Position numbers and translations under genes: made by a program | Assembly: GCA_015501075.1 (NCBI GenBank) | Contig: JADNYJ010000003.1 | Span: 124,001 to 188,000, forward strand | DNA length: 64,000 bases | DNA from: Gymnopilus junonius | Lineage: Eukaryota > Basidiomycota > Agaricomycetes > Agaricales > Galerinaceae | Direction: 5' to 3' | Shown: positions 34,101 to 47,784 of the stretch, piece by piece | Position numbering within the stretch: position 1 is the first letter of the stretch | Layout: every line of letters begins with the position of its first letter | The notes under the pieces: generated by a model | The model's database searches: none | Told to the model about the DNA's origin: nothing | Seen by the model: only the letters and a program-made list of their open reading frames with translations

Positions 34101-37100
34101 TCTATACGCATGAGCAGAACGGAGGACCAGATGCTGGATGATAAACATAACGCCAGGTCTATGATAGCGAGCAGCCTGCAAGCGGCTGAATAGCATCTGC
34201 AAGACTAATGCATGGGGGGAAAGAAGCCTTCGTGCATTCGCCAAACCTCGGTCAATGGTTTGCTTGTCCGTAGGACTGTAAGTTATTGGATGATAGAAAG
34301 GGTCCTCATAACTAACGCGAATCAGAATAGTGCGAACAGCGAAGATGGATAATAACTCACTTAAGGGACTTAGAAAATATCCCTGTGTGTGACCTGATCG
34401 TATCAGACCAGGCAGACAAAATTTCGCTCATCAAAGCAACCTCTACGTCACATTTCTCCGCAATCACCCAGACCCAAACATCAATTCCGGAAGAAATAGC
34501 TGAAGGTGTCGCCACGCCAAATGGCAGAGCGACCAGATAATGCAGCAAGTCATAATCAATCTGACTTGAAGGTTAGCTAATATCAGAGCCCGAGAAAAGA
34601 GCATACCTTTTCCATAGATATAAGCGTGGCGGCGCATCGGAAGAGTAATCGTCTTAAATCGTGGACAGTCAATTTGCTATTTTTGTGCCGTATTTCCTCC
34701 AATGTATTGTGCAATTTGGATCTGAGGGCATGAATTTCGTTTGACGGTGCAGCTTGTGGGGGCACAGTCGCAAGTCTGTCAAGGTCTAATCCATGTGTTC
34801 ATAATCAAATGAAGGACAATGTAGTGGAATTTACAAACTTTCCCGGTTTGCTAATCGTATTCCTGCAGCCTCCCCTGCAAAGTAACCTTTGATAGCGATT
34901 TGACTTGACAGGGCTCTGGCACCATCAACTTTCCAATGTGATGATGAGGCCAATGATGCTAGGGAATGCATCAGCAAGGATATAAGCATGTTGCTGTCTA
35001 CGTACATAATTGCCGGTGCACTGGCCCAATAACTTTTCCAAATTCTTCTGCCACCGAAGCACCTAGCTCAGCAGAATTAACTCCGGAGGAGGACTGATTG
35101 ACTGCTAGGTATTTCTTGAGATTTTTCATCAGTACAATTAAAGGACGTTTGAGGTTTACATTTACATACTTGTAGCGTGGATTGCAATTCCATAGGGGCA
35201 CGACCCAATGCCAGTTCGAACCAGCTGTTAGCAATCCGTTTGAGTTGACCGAGTATGTCATTCCGAACTTGGTAGCTATCCGTCAATTGAAGTGTTATAC
35301 CACTCCTATCCGAATGGAATTCATATGTGGGGTTGTACTTGAGAGATTCAGATTATGCACTATTCAAATTTGGGGCTAAATTTACCTCATCAATGAATTC
35401 ATTCTCGCATGCTCGTTGGAGCAAAGTAAGGACCTCCAATATCGCGAATACCAGAGTTGGGTCGCACATCAACGATGGGAATGACGTGATGAGACGGTTA
35501 AGATACTTAGACGCGATGTCACGGGCCTTGGCGATCCGGTGAGTACTTAATACCACAAGGCTGAGGAGTTCAGAAGAAAGATGTTTCGGTAAGGCTTGTT
35601 GCGATGCTTTAGAGTTGAGGTCATTGATGGAATCTCTTATGACCTAGAATTAAAATAATGAAAAAGAAAGATGAGCTTGTGTCAGATCGAACGCACTTTC
35701 TCAGCCACAGATTCCATACAAACGCTTAACCCAGGGTGATTGTTTAAACTGTCATTGATGAAGTAAGAAACCAAGGACGATGGAAGTCCCGCCGCAGATC
35801 GCATGCTTTCAATATCGTGGAGGGTCAGAATGAAAATGACTTGAGCAGAAGAAAGATGGCGTATATCGCTTGCTCTGTATGATATGTATCTATTCAACGC
35901 ATTGCGGTGCGTCCCTATAACCTAAAACAAGGTAAGCGCTGGTTGTCCATCAAGTCAGATCAATCTTCAAACCGTATTGGCATATTCCTGACGAATAACA
36001 GAGTTGTATTCCACATCGCTTGCCACTGCGTCATGCGATTCTTCCACCACCATCGATGGCGTTTTCATAGCAATGCGAGCCATAGCCGGTTTTAACCAAT
36101 CCATGGCAGACGTCTCCGTGTTATATTCAGTCGTAAATCCGAACAAGATACACAGGAACCAAGTATTCCTGAAGAGAGTCAATATATCGGGGGAAGAATC
36201 ATCACGGGGGTTGAAATCCCGATGTGCCAATAGAGCATCAATTGGTAGAAGGAGTGTTGCAAGCTGCTCAATCATATCTTCCGTCTGAGTATAGCATTCA
36301 ATAAATTGTCCATCCCAGGTAATTGAGGGCTCGGACCTTAACATGATGATTTGAGATCTTAAGATTTTGTATGGCCACTCCTTTATCCGTGAAGAGCGTG
36401 AGCAACTCGACGAGATATGTTTCATAAAATTCGGGGCGTTGATGTAACTCCTGCGCTAAGCGTGTTTGGGCCGCAAGCACCTAAGAAAAAGATGAGACAA
36501 GTTCTGGCCCGGAAACATATATCTACCATATTACTGGAGAAGCGTGGGTCATCAGGATTGGCGGAACGGTTAATGGAGGAGAAGGCCTTGATCACGTCAT
36601 TAAAGGAACTAGGAGGAGCGGATAAGGCCAGATCCACGAGATTGTACGCAATCGCAGCCTCTACAGTCGGCTCCGCAGACGAGAGGCGTTGCAATAACAT
36701 TGAAATAGTAAGTTTAGTTACCTGTTTTAAATGTTCAGAATATACCTCTTTCCCAAAGATATCACCGACCTCTTCCATTTTGAACTCCAACGCCAGCCTT
36801 GTGACAGCTGAAATGGAGCTAATACCAACCAGTCTCTTCTCGTCTTCGGAAAGACCATGAAGACCAGTTTCAAGGGAGTGAGAATTGCTATGTCCATGAG
36901 GCAGAGGAAAATTGATGTGGGCGCTGCTTGAGTCGTAGATCTCCTTGCTCGTCGCCGCGATATAGTTCAGAAGGGAATACATGTTTGACATAACCAAATC
37001 GTCGCCCGGGGAAAGCTAGAAGGACATATCAGTCATTAAGACATCAGTAAAATGTCGATGGGCTGCGTACTCTAATGCACAATGCCAAACATTTCGCAGC

Positions 37101-38725
37101 GGCAGAAAGTGGAGGAGGAGCACGACTTTCCGAGGGAAATCCAAATTCGAAAAGTGGTAAAGGAGAAGTAATGAAGCGGCGCAAGTGCCCGACCATATTT
37201 GTTGCAATATCTGGAAAACTTTGGCAGTTACAGCTTCTGGAGTTTCACATAAAGCTATGAAGATCGAAGATACCTTCGGACAAGCACAGTCGTGGCTTTC
37301 AACGCCGCCTCTTGTACCAGATTATCAGACACAGGAGACTCGGTGCTCAATAGTAGATGGATACGGCTGGAAAGCTGTTCATCGATCTCCCGAATTGCTA
37401 AGCTGCATATGGCAGCTAATTTCTGTTCAAAGATGATGAATGAAAAATCGAGTAAGCTTCAGGTAGACGTAGACGTACAAGGCTCTCCGACAATGTTTCC
37501 CATGAACAAGTATCGACAGAAGGCTCAGAGTCCATCTCTTCAATCTGAACAAGGAGGTCAGTAAAGCATTGTAGGGCATACTTGATAGTCTCTTTAAGTA
37601 TTTGTCTGGTATGTTCTGATTCTATGTCTAGTTCTAATGCTGCGTGACGTGTTAAGGCAAGCCATGCTTTATTTGCAGCGGCAGCCTCTATTACCGGGTT
37701 TCGAGGCGTAGAAGGAGGCGCTAACACTTGAGAAAGTACTGTCCACTCTGTCTCCAAGACACAGCACACCATGAAATGTCCGCTCAATGGCCGACCTTGA
37801 GCTACATACCGAGTCACGAACGTTTTAATGCGGATCAATGTGTCCTCGTCTGTTTGTTCCTTGAGTATGAGATCCATGGCGAGGTGATTGAGTCGATCTA
37901 TAACCTGGGCCGAACAAAGGGTTTTGAGATGCAAAGTAAGAGCTTCCCATTGAGAGAGCGTCCAACAGTAGGATGTAGAACTTATGGCGCGATAGAATCC
38001 ATGAAAAGCTGGCATTAGCTGGGTAAGAACATCCAAGGCTAAGAAGGGGGGTCCGTTCAATCATGTACATATTTATGATGCATAGCACACTCACAATTAC
38101 TGGTGAGCATCATTTTGATTGTCTGAGATACGAAAAAAAATATAGCAGAAGTAGCCTTGTCACGATGTTCTTGGTGCACGTTTGATACCCGCAAGAGTGC
38201 CGATATTGTAGAAAAAACCAGTTGGTCCGGAAGCGCCCAGTCTGCGCAAAAATGTAAATACGTTGTTTGCGAAAGGTGTGTGCGTCTGTACCAATCCATG
38301 ACAATGACTTGTCGAAATCAATGTATGGCAATTCTTGAAGAATGTCGACAAGTGTTGGCATAAGGGTATTTACGCTGATACTGATGTGCGAGTCTGGAGA
38401 ATTCACCACTAGGTCTCCGAAAGCGATGCTGCATTGCACTCTGGTCGTCGACTGCTTAGATTAGACATGGCACAGAAATGTCAGTGGATAATTGACGCAC
38501 CATATACGTGCGTTCGATTTCTCGTTCACCATCCATTGTGTCAACTTTGCCTACTCCATCATCTGGTTGCCTTTGCACCCTGCTGGAGAGAAGTTGTTCA
38601 GCGAATTCGGTGTCATCGCTGGCCGAAATATCGGATAGAATCCTCTGGTGTATGTTCAGTTCAATGCTACAGAAAAGCTGTATAAGTGTCTGGACTTATG
38701 AATGCACATATATCTACCAATCCAT
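31190..38725 (-). CDS. STT4: Phosphatidylinositol 4-kinase III alpha (STT4)
   Basis: Makes PI4P at the plasma membrane. A very large gene with more than 20 introns, about 2,000 residues. The C-terminal kinase has [48 protein letters not shown] (catalytic loop DRHNGN), DFGFLFDI, and [22 protein letters not shown]. The extreme C-terminus is YDEFQRLQNGIPYK, reached only by a short last exon (stop 31192-31190). Upstream are the PIK helical domain (around 34-36 kb) and the long alpha-solenoid. The start is inferred from an 8-nt first exon, ATGGATTG (38725-38718), spliced to [14 protein letters not shown]. The junction just after the DFG motif (about 31760-31700) has no canonical splice solution. 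Internal exon edges are approximate. Confidence 0.9.
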
Positions 38726-39059
38726 GGATATCAAAGGAGCTCGCTCGTGCAAAGCACTGGAAAGAGCTAACTTGTGCGAAAGGGGGGTACTGAGTACAAT
38801 GACGTGAAGGATAGAATTTCATTACATTATTACATAATAGCCGAATTCGAATGTATGTATTTCGCTCCTCGGAGTCAGGCCGCGTCGTATCATTGAAGTA
38901 TCGATTAGGGTTCTGCTTCCTGCACGACAATCTGTAATAACTGCACAGCGGCAGGTGATCAAATAATTTGTTGTGCAAGTATCTTATGCAAGAGACTCGA
39001 ACAGTTCCGATAAATAATAATTGTGAGTAAACTTGAAGCACACCGACTCGGACTCGGAT
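38726..39059. promoter_or_regulatory. STT4 upstream region
   Basis: 334 bp between the STT4 start and the HOP1 stop, both on the minus strand. No ORF or RNA gene is supported. It must hold the STT4 promoter and the HOP1 3'UTR. Confidence 0.45.
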
Positions 39060-42000
39060 TTATTCGGCGAGGTCAACTCCCGCAGCCAAAGACATCTTGA
39101 TTCTCTTCGTTTGCCTATTGGATTCCAAAGTATCTGACTCGTCGTGTAGTATAGGTCTTTTGTGCAACACCGTTCCTATCGCGGAAGGAGCTTCCTGGGA
39201 TTCGTCTTGTGTTTGGGTATTGACGTTGAACTTCGGTGCATTGGTAGCAAGCCTGATGGATCTTATTTCCTTCGTCTTTGTAAAAGAGTTTTGAACATAA
39301 TCCTAAAGAAGAAGAAGGAAACGACTTACCATTTCTAAAACACCCAACAGGCGGCTTTCGATCTCCTGGTCGTCTGGTTTGAAAGCATCTAAGTATTGAG
39401 GCTTGGAAAGAATCTCTTTGTTGAATATGTATCGTGGTTTTTGCATGTTTTTACGAGGCCTTGCTTGCTTGTTCGTCGTTCCTTTACCTTTATTATTCTT
39501 CCCCTTCTTTGAATGACTCGTAATTGAGAAACCCAGATCATCCAGAGCTGTTGATTCTTGAAGGATGAATCCTTCAAGAATATGTCAATATACGACAAAT
39601 GCGTGTAACATATATACGAAGCTTGCCTTCACTTTCTAGCTTTTTTAACATTTCACCACCCAGAGCAACTCCACCGCCTGCGATGATATAAACAGATGAG
39701 ACTTGATGGGATTTAAACGCTATCCTACCGAAGGCCTTAGAAAACTGGAAAGACGTAAATTTTATCTGTGCCTGCGCAACCTTGATCGCTCTTCTGCAAG
39801 ACACTGATGAGAGTTTAAATCAGTCCTGCTGGAAAACATACCTAAAGAGTGCCAAGTCCTTGAATTTCGAAAGCATTCGAGGGTACAGATCAATTTTAAT
39901 GAGTTCCCAGCTAATATCTGCGCGAACTCGACAATCAAAACAAATAAACCTGGTTGGCATCCGCTCGTCATCCGTGGTGTGGTAACTGAAAAGTGAGTAA
40001 TTGATTGAACCAGGGGTTCCGTTATTATTCTTACCCCATGCACCTGGAGACATACGTCAGTTGCTACTGCGATACGGGAAATATAAACGGACCAAACATG
40101 AAACCATTTCCTACATCCACCCTCACAAAAACAACTTTCGTCTTCGAGCTGGTATGATATGATAAATGACTGCCCTGAACTTTGCGTCCCTCAAACATAC
40201 CAAAATCCCGCAATCACACTGAAGATCGTTGTCGGGCATCGACCTAACACTTCGGTCTATGGTGGCATTTTTACGGGGATTGACTGTTTCCACGACAAGG
40301 GGTTCCCTCCTAGGTAAAGTCACTTGCGTTTCTAGGTCTGCTCATAGACGTGATCAATTGGGAGATAGGTTGAGTATCGAAGAGCAGTACCTAACAGCTC
40401 CGTGTTACAATCCTCGCGAGCATCAAGGCTCATGTTCTTCAGCATTTCAGGATCGAAGTCAGGGCCAGGGTCAGGAGTTGTTGGCGCAGTGGAAATGGGG
40501 GAGAGCATTGATAGATCTGCCGATGAGAGTGACGACAGCGGGTTGGGAGCTATATATTGGCATAAGGCATAAGAGGTATTTTATAAATAATTATATTCGG
40601 TGGAACCTTTATTTGCTGGCCTCAGCAATAATGGCTGAGTCTCTTCCAGGCCAGAGTTTGTAGGCATCTGGTTGATCACCTGGGCCGCATTATCAGTCAT
40701 TCAAATTTCCGTGTATCGATTAGGAACCTACGATCTCGTGCAGTTTTTTCGGAACATGTTCTGAGACCCCAGTGAATTGCGCCTCAGTGGTATACCGATC
40801 AGCAGGGAGGGCTTCAATGACTCCATCTCTGTTTCTGACCCCAATCGGTGAGATAGCGTCGATCTCTATGTAGTATCCATCAGGGTGCTGGATATGGTCC
40901 TGTTGTCCTGAATCCTCATCCCCCTCTGCATCCGCGTCACCAAGTTCCACAGAATCTTCTGCTGACCAAGCAAGGTTTCTATTTTCTGCATTTGCCAATT
41001 GCCTGTTAGCTTGATTCTTGGTGTCTACTGCTTCTTGTAAAGGTGTTAGAGTTGAACGGTCTGGACGAGCTATCGTCCCGTAGAATGTTGCGTCATCATG
41101 CACAGTGGAAAAAGGCAAATACGACGCGATGGACGTAACGCTAAGCTTGACACTTTTCGTGGACATGTTAGTCGAAGAAATTTCCTCTAAGATCTTCGAC
41201 AATAGCTCACGAATGATGGCCCGTCTGAATTGTCCCAATACTGCACCGATCTGGAACTTCGTCGAGATCGTGCGTCATAAAAAACCACCTGTCTTTATCA
41301 ACATCACCTGCTTGAAAGTTCGGAGGTTCATAATCCAAAGGTGTCCCATCTGTATAGAAAACTTTGAAAGTCGCAAAACGACGCCCTGAACAAAATTCCA
41401 CGATTTAGGTCAGGCTTGCTCAGGTGGCAGATTCCATCAATTAACGCACTAGGGAGATCCTCCATGCGATGCATTGCTTGTATCAGTGTTTTCAGCATCG
41501 ACTACGTCAATTCAAAATAGGCATTTATCCACAAATCAGAAGAATTTTCGGCACCTTGACACTCATTTTGACGTCCTTCAGAGTTGGGGTTCTTCCTTTC
41601 ATAATTGCCATAGAGACCGGGTCCTCGATAGCAGCCTTTCGCTTATCCAAAGGGACATTTTGGCCACTTGCAAGGCTCATCACAGGGAGTGTCACTCCAC
41701 TCCCCGGGATTGTGTGATACTGTAATTTCGTGAGTACATATTCGGAATGACGACTCCGAACTCTGCTACAACCTTGAAGTTAAAAGTATAAGCTTCCACA
41801 ATGCTAGAGAGGCATGCACCGTAAGCACGAAGGATAGAAGACTATATGCGCATTTACTTGTTAGGGTCTTTATTATCCTGTACAACAATCAGCTATTTTT
41901 TCAAACTTTATCAGAAACAATGAAAGACGAACAAGGTAGATTGCAAAAATAAAACTCCGCAGGTAGCCTTTTTCAAGGGCATCAAATATGCCGTTTTCCT

Positions 42001-42534
42001 ATAAGACGCGCTCAGTGGCCCTGTAGAGTATGATTCGATGAAAGTGCATATAAGCACCAAATAATTTAGTATCTTGTCTGCCTCATCTGTATAGCCTCTG
42101 GCTATAGTCTATAGAAGGTTTAGATTTAATTAGCTATCAATTCAGGCTGCATATTGTTGTCCTACTCACCATGACCTTGAAGCCGTTCACAGTCCTTCGA
42201 GGATTCACGCTCTCCTGTGATGCACTCGAACCAGATAGGCTGATGTGAGAAGACGCAGCTTCATCAACCGAGGTGAAATAGCCTATACGATGGAATAATA
42301 ACGTGAATATGAATTAAAGGTTCTGAGTTACACGAACTTTCGGAGAAATTGTCATCGGGTAGTAGATTCCTTCAACATAGCAAGAATTTTAGCAATAATA
42401 CATAAGAGGCACAAAAGAGCAGACCGCAAAAAGGTGATACAACCGAGACTGGCCCTTAATAGAGTCTGTACAGCTGCCAGGCTCTGGGTCTGACTGATGG
42501 TCTCGGTGTTAGTACGCGTTTGTTGGGCTTGCAT
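39060..42534 (-). CDS. HOP1: Meiotic chromosome axis protein HOP1 (HORMA domain)
   Basis: HORMA-domain axis protein needed for meiotic double-strand breaks and homologue bias. Start ATG 42534 (MQAQQTRTNTETISQTQSL). The HORMA domain runs through LRASLGCITFLRNLLPDDNFSES, SRGYTDEADKILNYLENG, then GRRFATFKVFYTDGTPLDYEPPNF and DRWFFMTHDLDEVPDRCSIG. A central disordered stretch is acidic. Next is a PHD-like zinc module: CDCG, CEGGCRKWFHVWCMGYH, DDERMPTRFICFDCR. A winged-helix-like part follows (SWELIKIDLYPRMLSKFKDLALFRRAIKVAQ, GEMLKKLESEG), the chromatin-binding layout known in fungal Hop1. The tail carries QTKRIKM and ends GVDLAE at 39060. About a dozen introns, internal edges approximate. Meiosis genes are expected to be silent in vegetative mycelium. 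Confidence 0.86.
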
Positions 42535-43095
42535 GCTGCTGGGGTAGGGGTTGGCTCCTGCAAAGATGTGCGGATGGATCAATGAAGAAATTGTGTTGAC
42601 CCACTCTATGAAAGTACGAGTTCACAGTATCGCTAACGACAAGGAAGGAACACTGTCAATAATTTAAATTGATTTGGGGACAAACGACAACGTCATGTGA
42701 TCGTATCTTTGAGGATGGACACCAGGACACTGAACAGTGATAGTTGAAGTTCAGAGACACAGATATATGCAATAAAATAATGCCAATTCCAAACGGGTGC
42801 TGATGAAAGCCTGACCATTGTGGAAGGCACTGTGCACGTAAAACTAGCAAATACTTCGGGTTTGAACAAATGTACAGAACTGGCTTCTTGGAGTACAAGC
42901 AAACATGAGAAGCAAGAACTATGCAAGGAGGAGACAAACAGTGGGAGGAAGGACAACTTGAACAGGAGGTATGCATATAAGCTAGATTTTAGGATCTCGT
43001 TTCGCAGTATTGCATATTGCATACGCATCAGAAAGGAGGGGTACCGAGAAGGCATAGAAGATTCATCAGTCATCCTGATTGATAGCAAGATGACC
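42535..43095. other. Intergenic region between HOP1 and TRS23
   Basis: 561 bp with the HOP1 promoter at its left end. Open frames on both strands in 42656-43095 lack recognisable domains and overlap each other. No gene is called. Confidence 0.4.
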
Positions 43096-43673
43096 TCAGG
43101 TTTGTCCGTTCCCAATGAGAGTGCCAATACGGGTATCAAATCCATCGCTTCTAATTGGCATTTCCGGCGTATGGAAAGGATTCTTCATCACTGCGTCTGA
43201 ATAAATATCATAGACTTTTTGAAGGATAGTGTCTGCAGAAGTGTCTGCCAATGAGGTCAGCAGGACAAATTTAGTTCCTAGATAGAGTGCCACAGATATC
43301 TGTCAAAGCAAGGACTATCTAGAGGTGAAGGTCCTTTTACCAGTTACTGTCAACAAAATGTTCATCTTGAATGTCTCCGCCTCAATAACTTGAACGCCTG
43401 AACTTGAACCAACGGGAGACAGTCGACTGGTAATGGCGTGAATGCCGTGCAGGGTACCAGCGAGCACCAGATATTCATTGGAAGTCAAGGGGGCGAGACC
43501 ATCTGAAGAATAGTCAGATATGCGTCAAGAAATCCTCATCGCTAAGGACCTGCAAAGTTGCGTTGATATACAAGACCGCCTGCTTTGTTGACGACCTAAC
43601 GCGAGAAAGGGGTATGGTCTCTGCGACTTGCGGTGAACCAAAAACAACGAACCCAAAGACCAAAGATAGTCAT
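43096..43673 (-). CDS. TRS23: TRAPP complex subunit Trs23 (TRAPPC4)
   Basis: Core subunit of the TRAPP tether, the GEF for Ypt1/Rab1 at the Golgi. The N-terminus is MTIFGLW (ATG 43673) spliced to [14 protein letters not shown], then [43 protein letters not shown]. After a third intron follow [36 protein letters not shown] and [13 protein letters not shown]. These are the Sybindin/longin blocks in order; human TRAPPC4 has [22 protein letters not shown]. The protein is about 140 residues. It is shorter than the human one (219) because the central insertion (PDZ-like loop) is absent, as is common in fungi outside yeast. Phase is consistent at all three junctions. Confidence 0.93.
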
Positions 43674-43951
43674 CGCAAAGATTATTGGACCTCCAATGCC
43701 ACCAACCAACGAGGAATCGCAATCGTTTCACAGTCCCTTTCTTCGCCGTCGACAGTCAGGAGCAGAGAGCTACTATGAGGAGGTGTAGATGCAAGTTTTG
43801 ACTTGAAGGTCGTTGCCGTCGGTCACGGATTCACAGATCGTGTTTGGTATGTAAGTCCGACGAACACGTTGACCCGTCCATAAATAGACGCGAAGGTTAA
43901 CTGCCAGCGCGCAATTTCATACGACGACCTTTGCCGGGTAGCCCTCTACTC
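43674..43951. promoter_or_regulatory. Divergent promoter region TRS23 / glutaminyl cyclase
   Basis: 278 bp between two divergent start codons. No specific motif recognised. Confidence 0.45.
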
Positions 43952-45382
<1,431 letters not shown>

Positions 45383-46150
45383 GAACGCTTCATTTCTATA
45401 AGCCAAACGATTGCTGATCCTGCTACGTCTTTAAACCTAGTAGCTAAGACGATTCACAGATTGTATAATTAAGCGCTATATATAAACGAATTCCTTCTGA
45501 TGGATATTCTGTAGAAATGTACTAATTTTAATTTGCATAACAATGTAGCTGCTTTTCGGAAGGGTCTTTATTCGCTAAAGCACAAACAATTGTGTTGTTC
45601 TGTATGAAGCAGAGATTGTCACAAGGGAAGGTATGGAATTTACGTTTTTGGTGAAGGCCATAGACTTCGCCTCGAGAGCACTGCAGATTGCGAAGTTGAC
45701 CCACAAGTTGGTCATTGTCATTCCTGCTTATTTTTCAAGTACAACCCCGAGATAATTAAGTAACAAATGAACCAGCCAGTCAAATGCGAGTTGAGTCGCA
45801 GAAAAGCAGAGATTTGGTTCGTATGTAAGTAGAATGACGATATGGGAAATAACGGGGAGAAGATAAGGATAAGAGCGTGTATCTACTACTATACTAGTGC
45901 GAGATAATTTAAATTGCAATGACACCCAGATGGGCTTTTGAGGGGAGAATGCAAATACAGAGCAAGGGTCCGTAGGAGACAGAAAAGGAAGAGGATGGAT
46001 TCGAGCTATGATGTACAATATTGCAATTGCCTAAGGAAATATTCTGCGAGTTGAAGTGCAGATGGCTGGGTCGTAAAATCAGAACAAGACATGAGTAAAA
46101 AAAGAAATGGTGACAAGACATGGGGGGTCATTAATTTTCATTTTCCGACT
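45383..46150. other. Intergenic region between convergent QC and EMG1 genes
   Basis: 768 bp that must hold two 3'UTRs. AT-rich in parts (about 45470-45545). Minus-strand frames at 45728-46121 have no recognisable domain. Nothing else seen. Confidence 0.4.
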
Positions 46151-47784
46151 TCAAACAATGTCCCAAAGCTCCTCTAGAGCACAACAGAACTAAAAGAGAT
46201 TTGTCAGCATGCGAATAGCAACCAAAACCGCCCGTATCCAGCGAGGCAAAAGACTATTAAGTAAAGGCATACCTTTCCACATGCTACGCTAGCACTGAGA
46301 GGGTATTCACTAATCCCAATCTTCTCATCCACGTATGCGTCTGCGAAATCATCTTTTCCGCGGGCCATGGCACCAACAAATACAGCAATGTTGTGAGTCG
46401 TAGGTAAGGTAGGAAGGTATTTCGAGAGTCGTTGCACTGGTGCATCGCCAGAAAGAGCTAAATTGAAGGAAACATAAGCATTCTAGGTAAAGCTTGGGAT
46501 CTAACCGTAACCATACTCACTTATTTTAATAGTGTTCGGAGGCAGATGGTCAGTGATTGGATTCTGGTAGATAGAAAGTGGTTAATGAGATAAGGATCCA
46601 AAGGCATTGGCTATACCAACAGACGGAGCCTAAAAAAGGTTCCTTACCTTGACAACTTTTAGCAACTTCTCAGGCCCGTTCACTCCTCTTATAGAGAGCT
46701 TGTGAAGGAGTTGGACTACATTAAAGATGAAGAAAGTTAAGCATAAAAAGGGCGATGTCTTGAAAATAGACGAACCCATGAGGCCACTAAAGCGCTTGAA
46801 CGTGCGTGGGATACGGACATGAGGGTTGACTTCGATGAGTACCCCTCGGGCGGTGTGAATGTACACCTGAAGGAGCCCAGCTTTATTCAAAGGAGAATCA
46901 AGCAGTGTCAGGAGGCACTAAAAGAGGTAAAGTAACGATGTCAATGTCAATCAGCGATCAAGATAAAATTAATGACGCACTTGGTGGGTGATATCAGGTC
47001 GAGCATCCGCAATGTCCCTGCCTGTCTTGGCCAATATACCTTGATGGTCGTCACAGTTAAGCAAGGTATACTTCGCTTCGCCTCCTTCTTTTCCGTTTCG
47101 CCCTTTCCCACCTCCACCAGAAACCTTGTATGCCTCCAAGCACGCCTGCTCGAGGACTACAAAAAGACGACGCTGGGTAGCGGCTGCAGGGCCTCGAGGG
47201 ACCTGTGCTTGTACAGGCAGCATAGCAGGGTTTGCGGGAAGCTGGATCGGCGCATGTGGGTTTGGAGCACCATTGTTGTTTGAAGTTGAATTCATTTTGC
47301 GTGATTTAGACGACGGAAGGGGCCGAGTGGGCCGTTCGCCTGTGCTTTGGGAGGCTGTGGTAGGAGTAGGGAGGGAGGGCTGATTTTGCGTATTTTTCAA
47401 GATGGTAATTGGAGAGGAAGCAATATGAGTCGGATCGATCTGTTTTTTGTGTCCACGGGCCGCAGCCGATGACTTTTGGTCGCTTTCATTGTCGACATGC
47501 ATACCGAGCTCGTCCACATTTTCTTGCCCGACTGATGCGACTTCCTTTACATCTTCCACTGGCCGATTCTCTTCCTCGCTCCTGGCAGGACTTTTTTGTC
47601 TCCGCCGCTGCGCAGGTCGCTCACCGGGTGTGGACTTCGGCCTCGGTGGGGGAACAATAGCGCCTTGGCCTACACTACGATTCTTTTCGACATTCCAGTT
47701 CGGCATACCTTCTCCTGTGTTATTATCAATTGAGCCAGAATGCCGTCTGCGTCGTGCAGGCACTACAGCTATTGGGGCTTCCAT
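46151..47784 (-). CDS. EMG1: 18S rRNA pseudouridine N1-methyltransferase Emg1/Nep1, long N-terminus
   Basis: SPOUT-class enzyme that methylates the hypermodified 18S rRNA pseudouridine and is needed for 40S assembly. The catalytic part starts near residue 205: [45 protein letters not shown], then [20 protein letters not shown]. Next come [55 protein letters not shown], and [15 protein letters not shown] small last exon gives [12 protein letters not shown], stop 46153-46151. The five junctions keep phase. The first about 200 residues (Arg/Ser/Pro-rich, no homologous part) are unusual: yeast and human proteins have only short leaders. The start ATG 47784 opens directly onto this frame without a stop. 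Confidence 0.92.

Noticed and set aside
40229..40663. Plus-strand ORF of 144 codons
   Set aside because: Antisense to HOP1 exons and introns; no domain.
42820..43200. Plus-strand ORF across the TRS23 3' side
   Set aside because: Antisense to the TRS23 C-terminal exon and intergenic sequence; composition not protein-like.
22704..43673. Whether RdRP, POT1, STT4, HOP1 and TRS23 form a functional cluster
   Set aside because: Mixed strands, unrelated pathways, no sign of transfer or shared regulation; looks like ordinary gene order.
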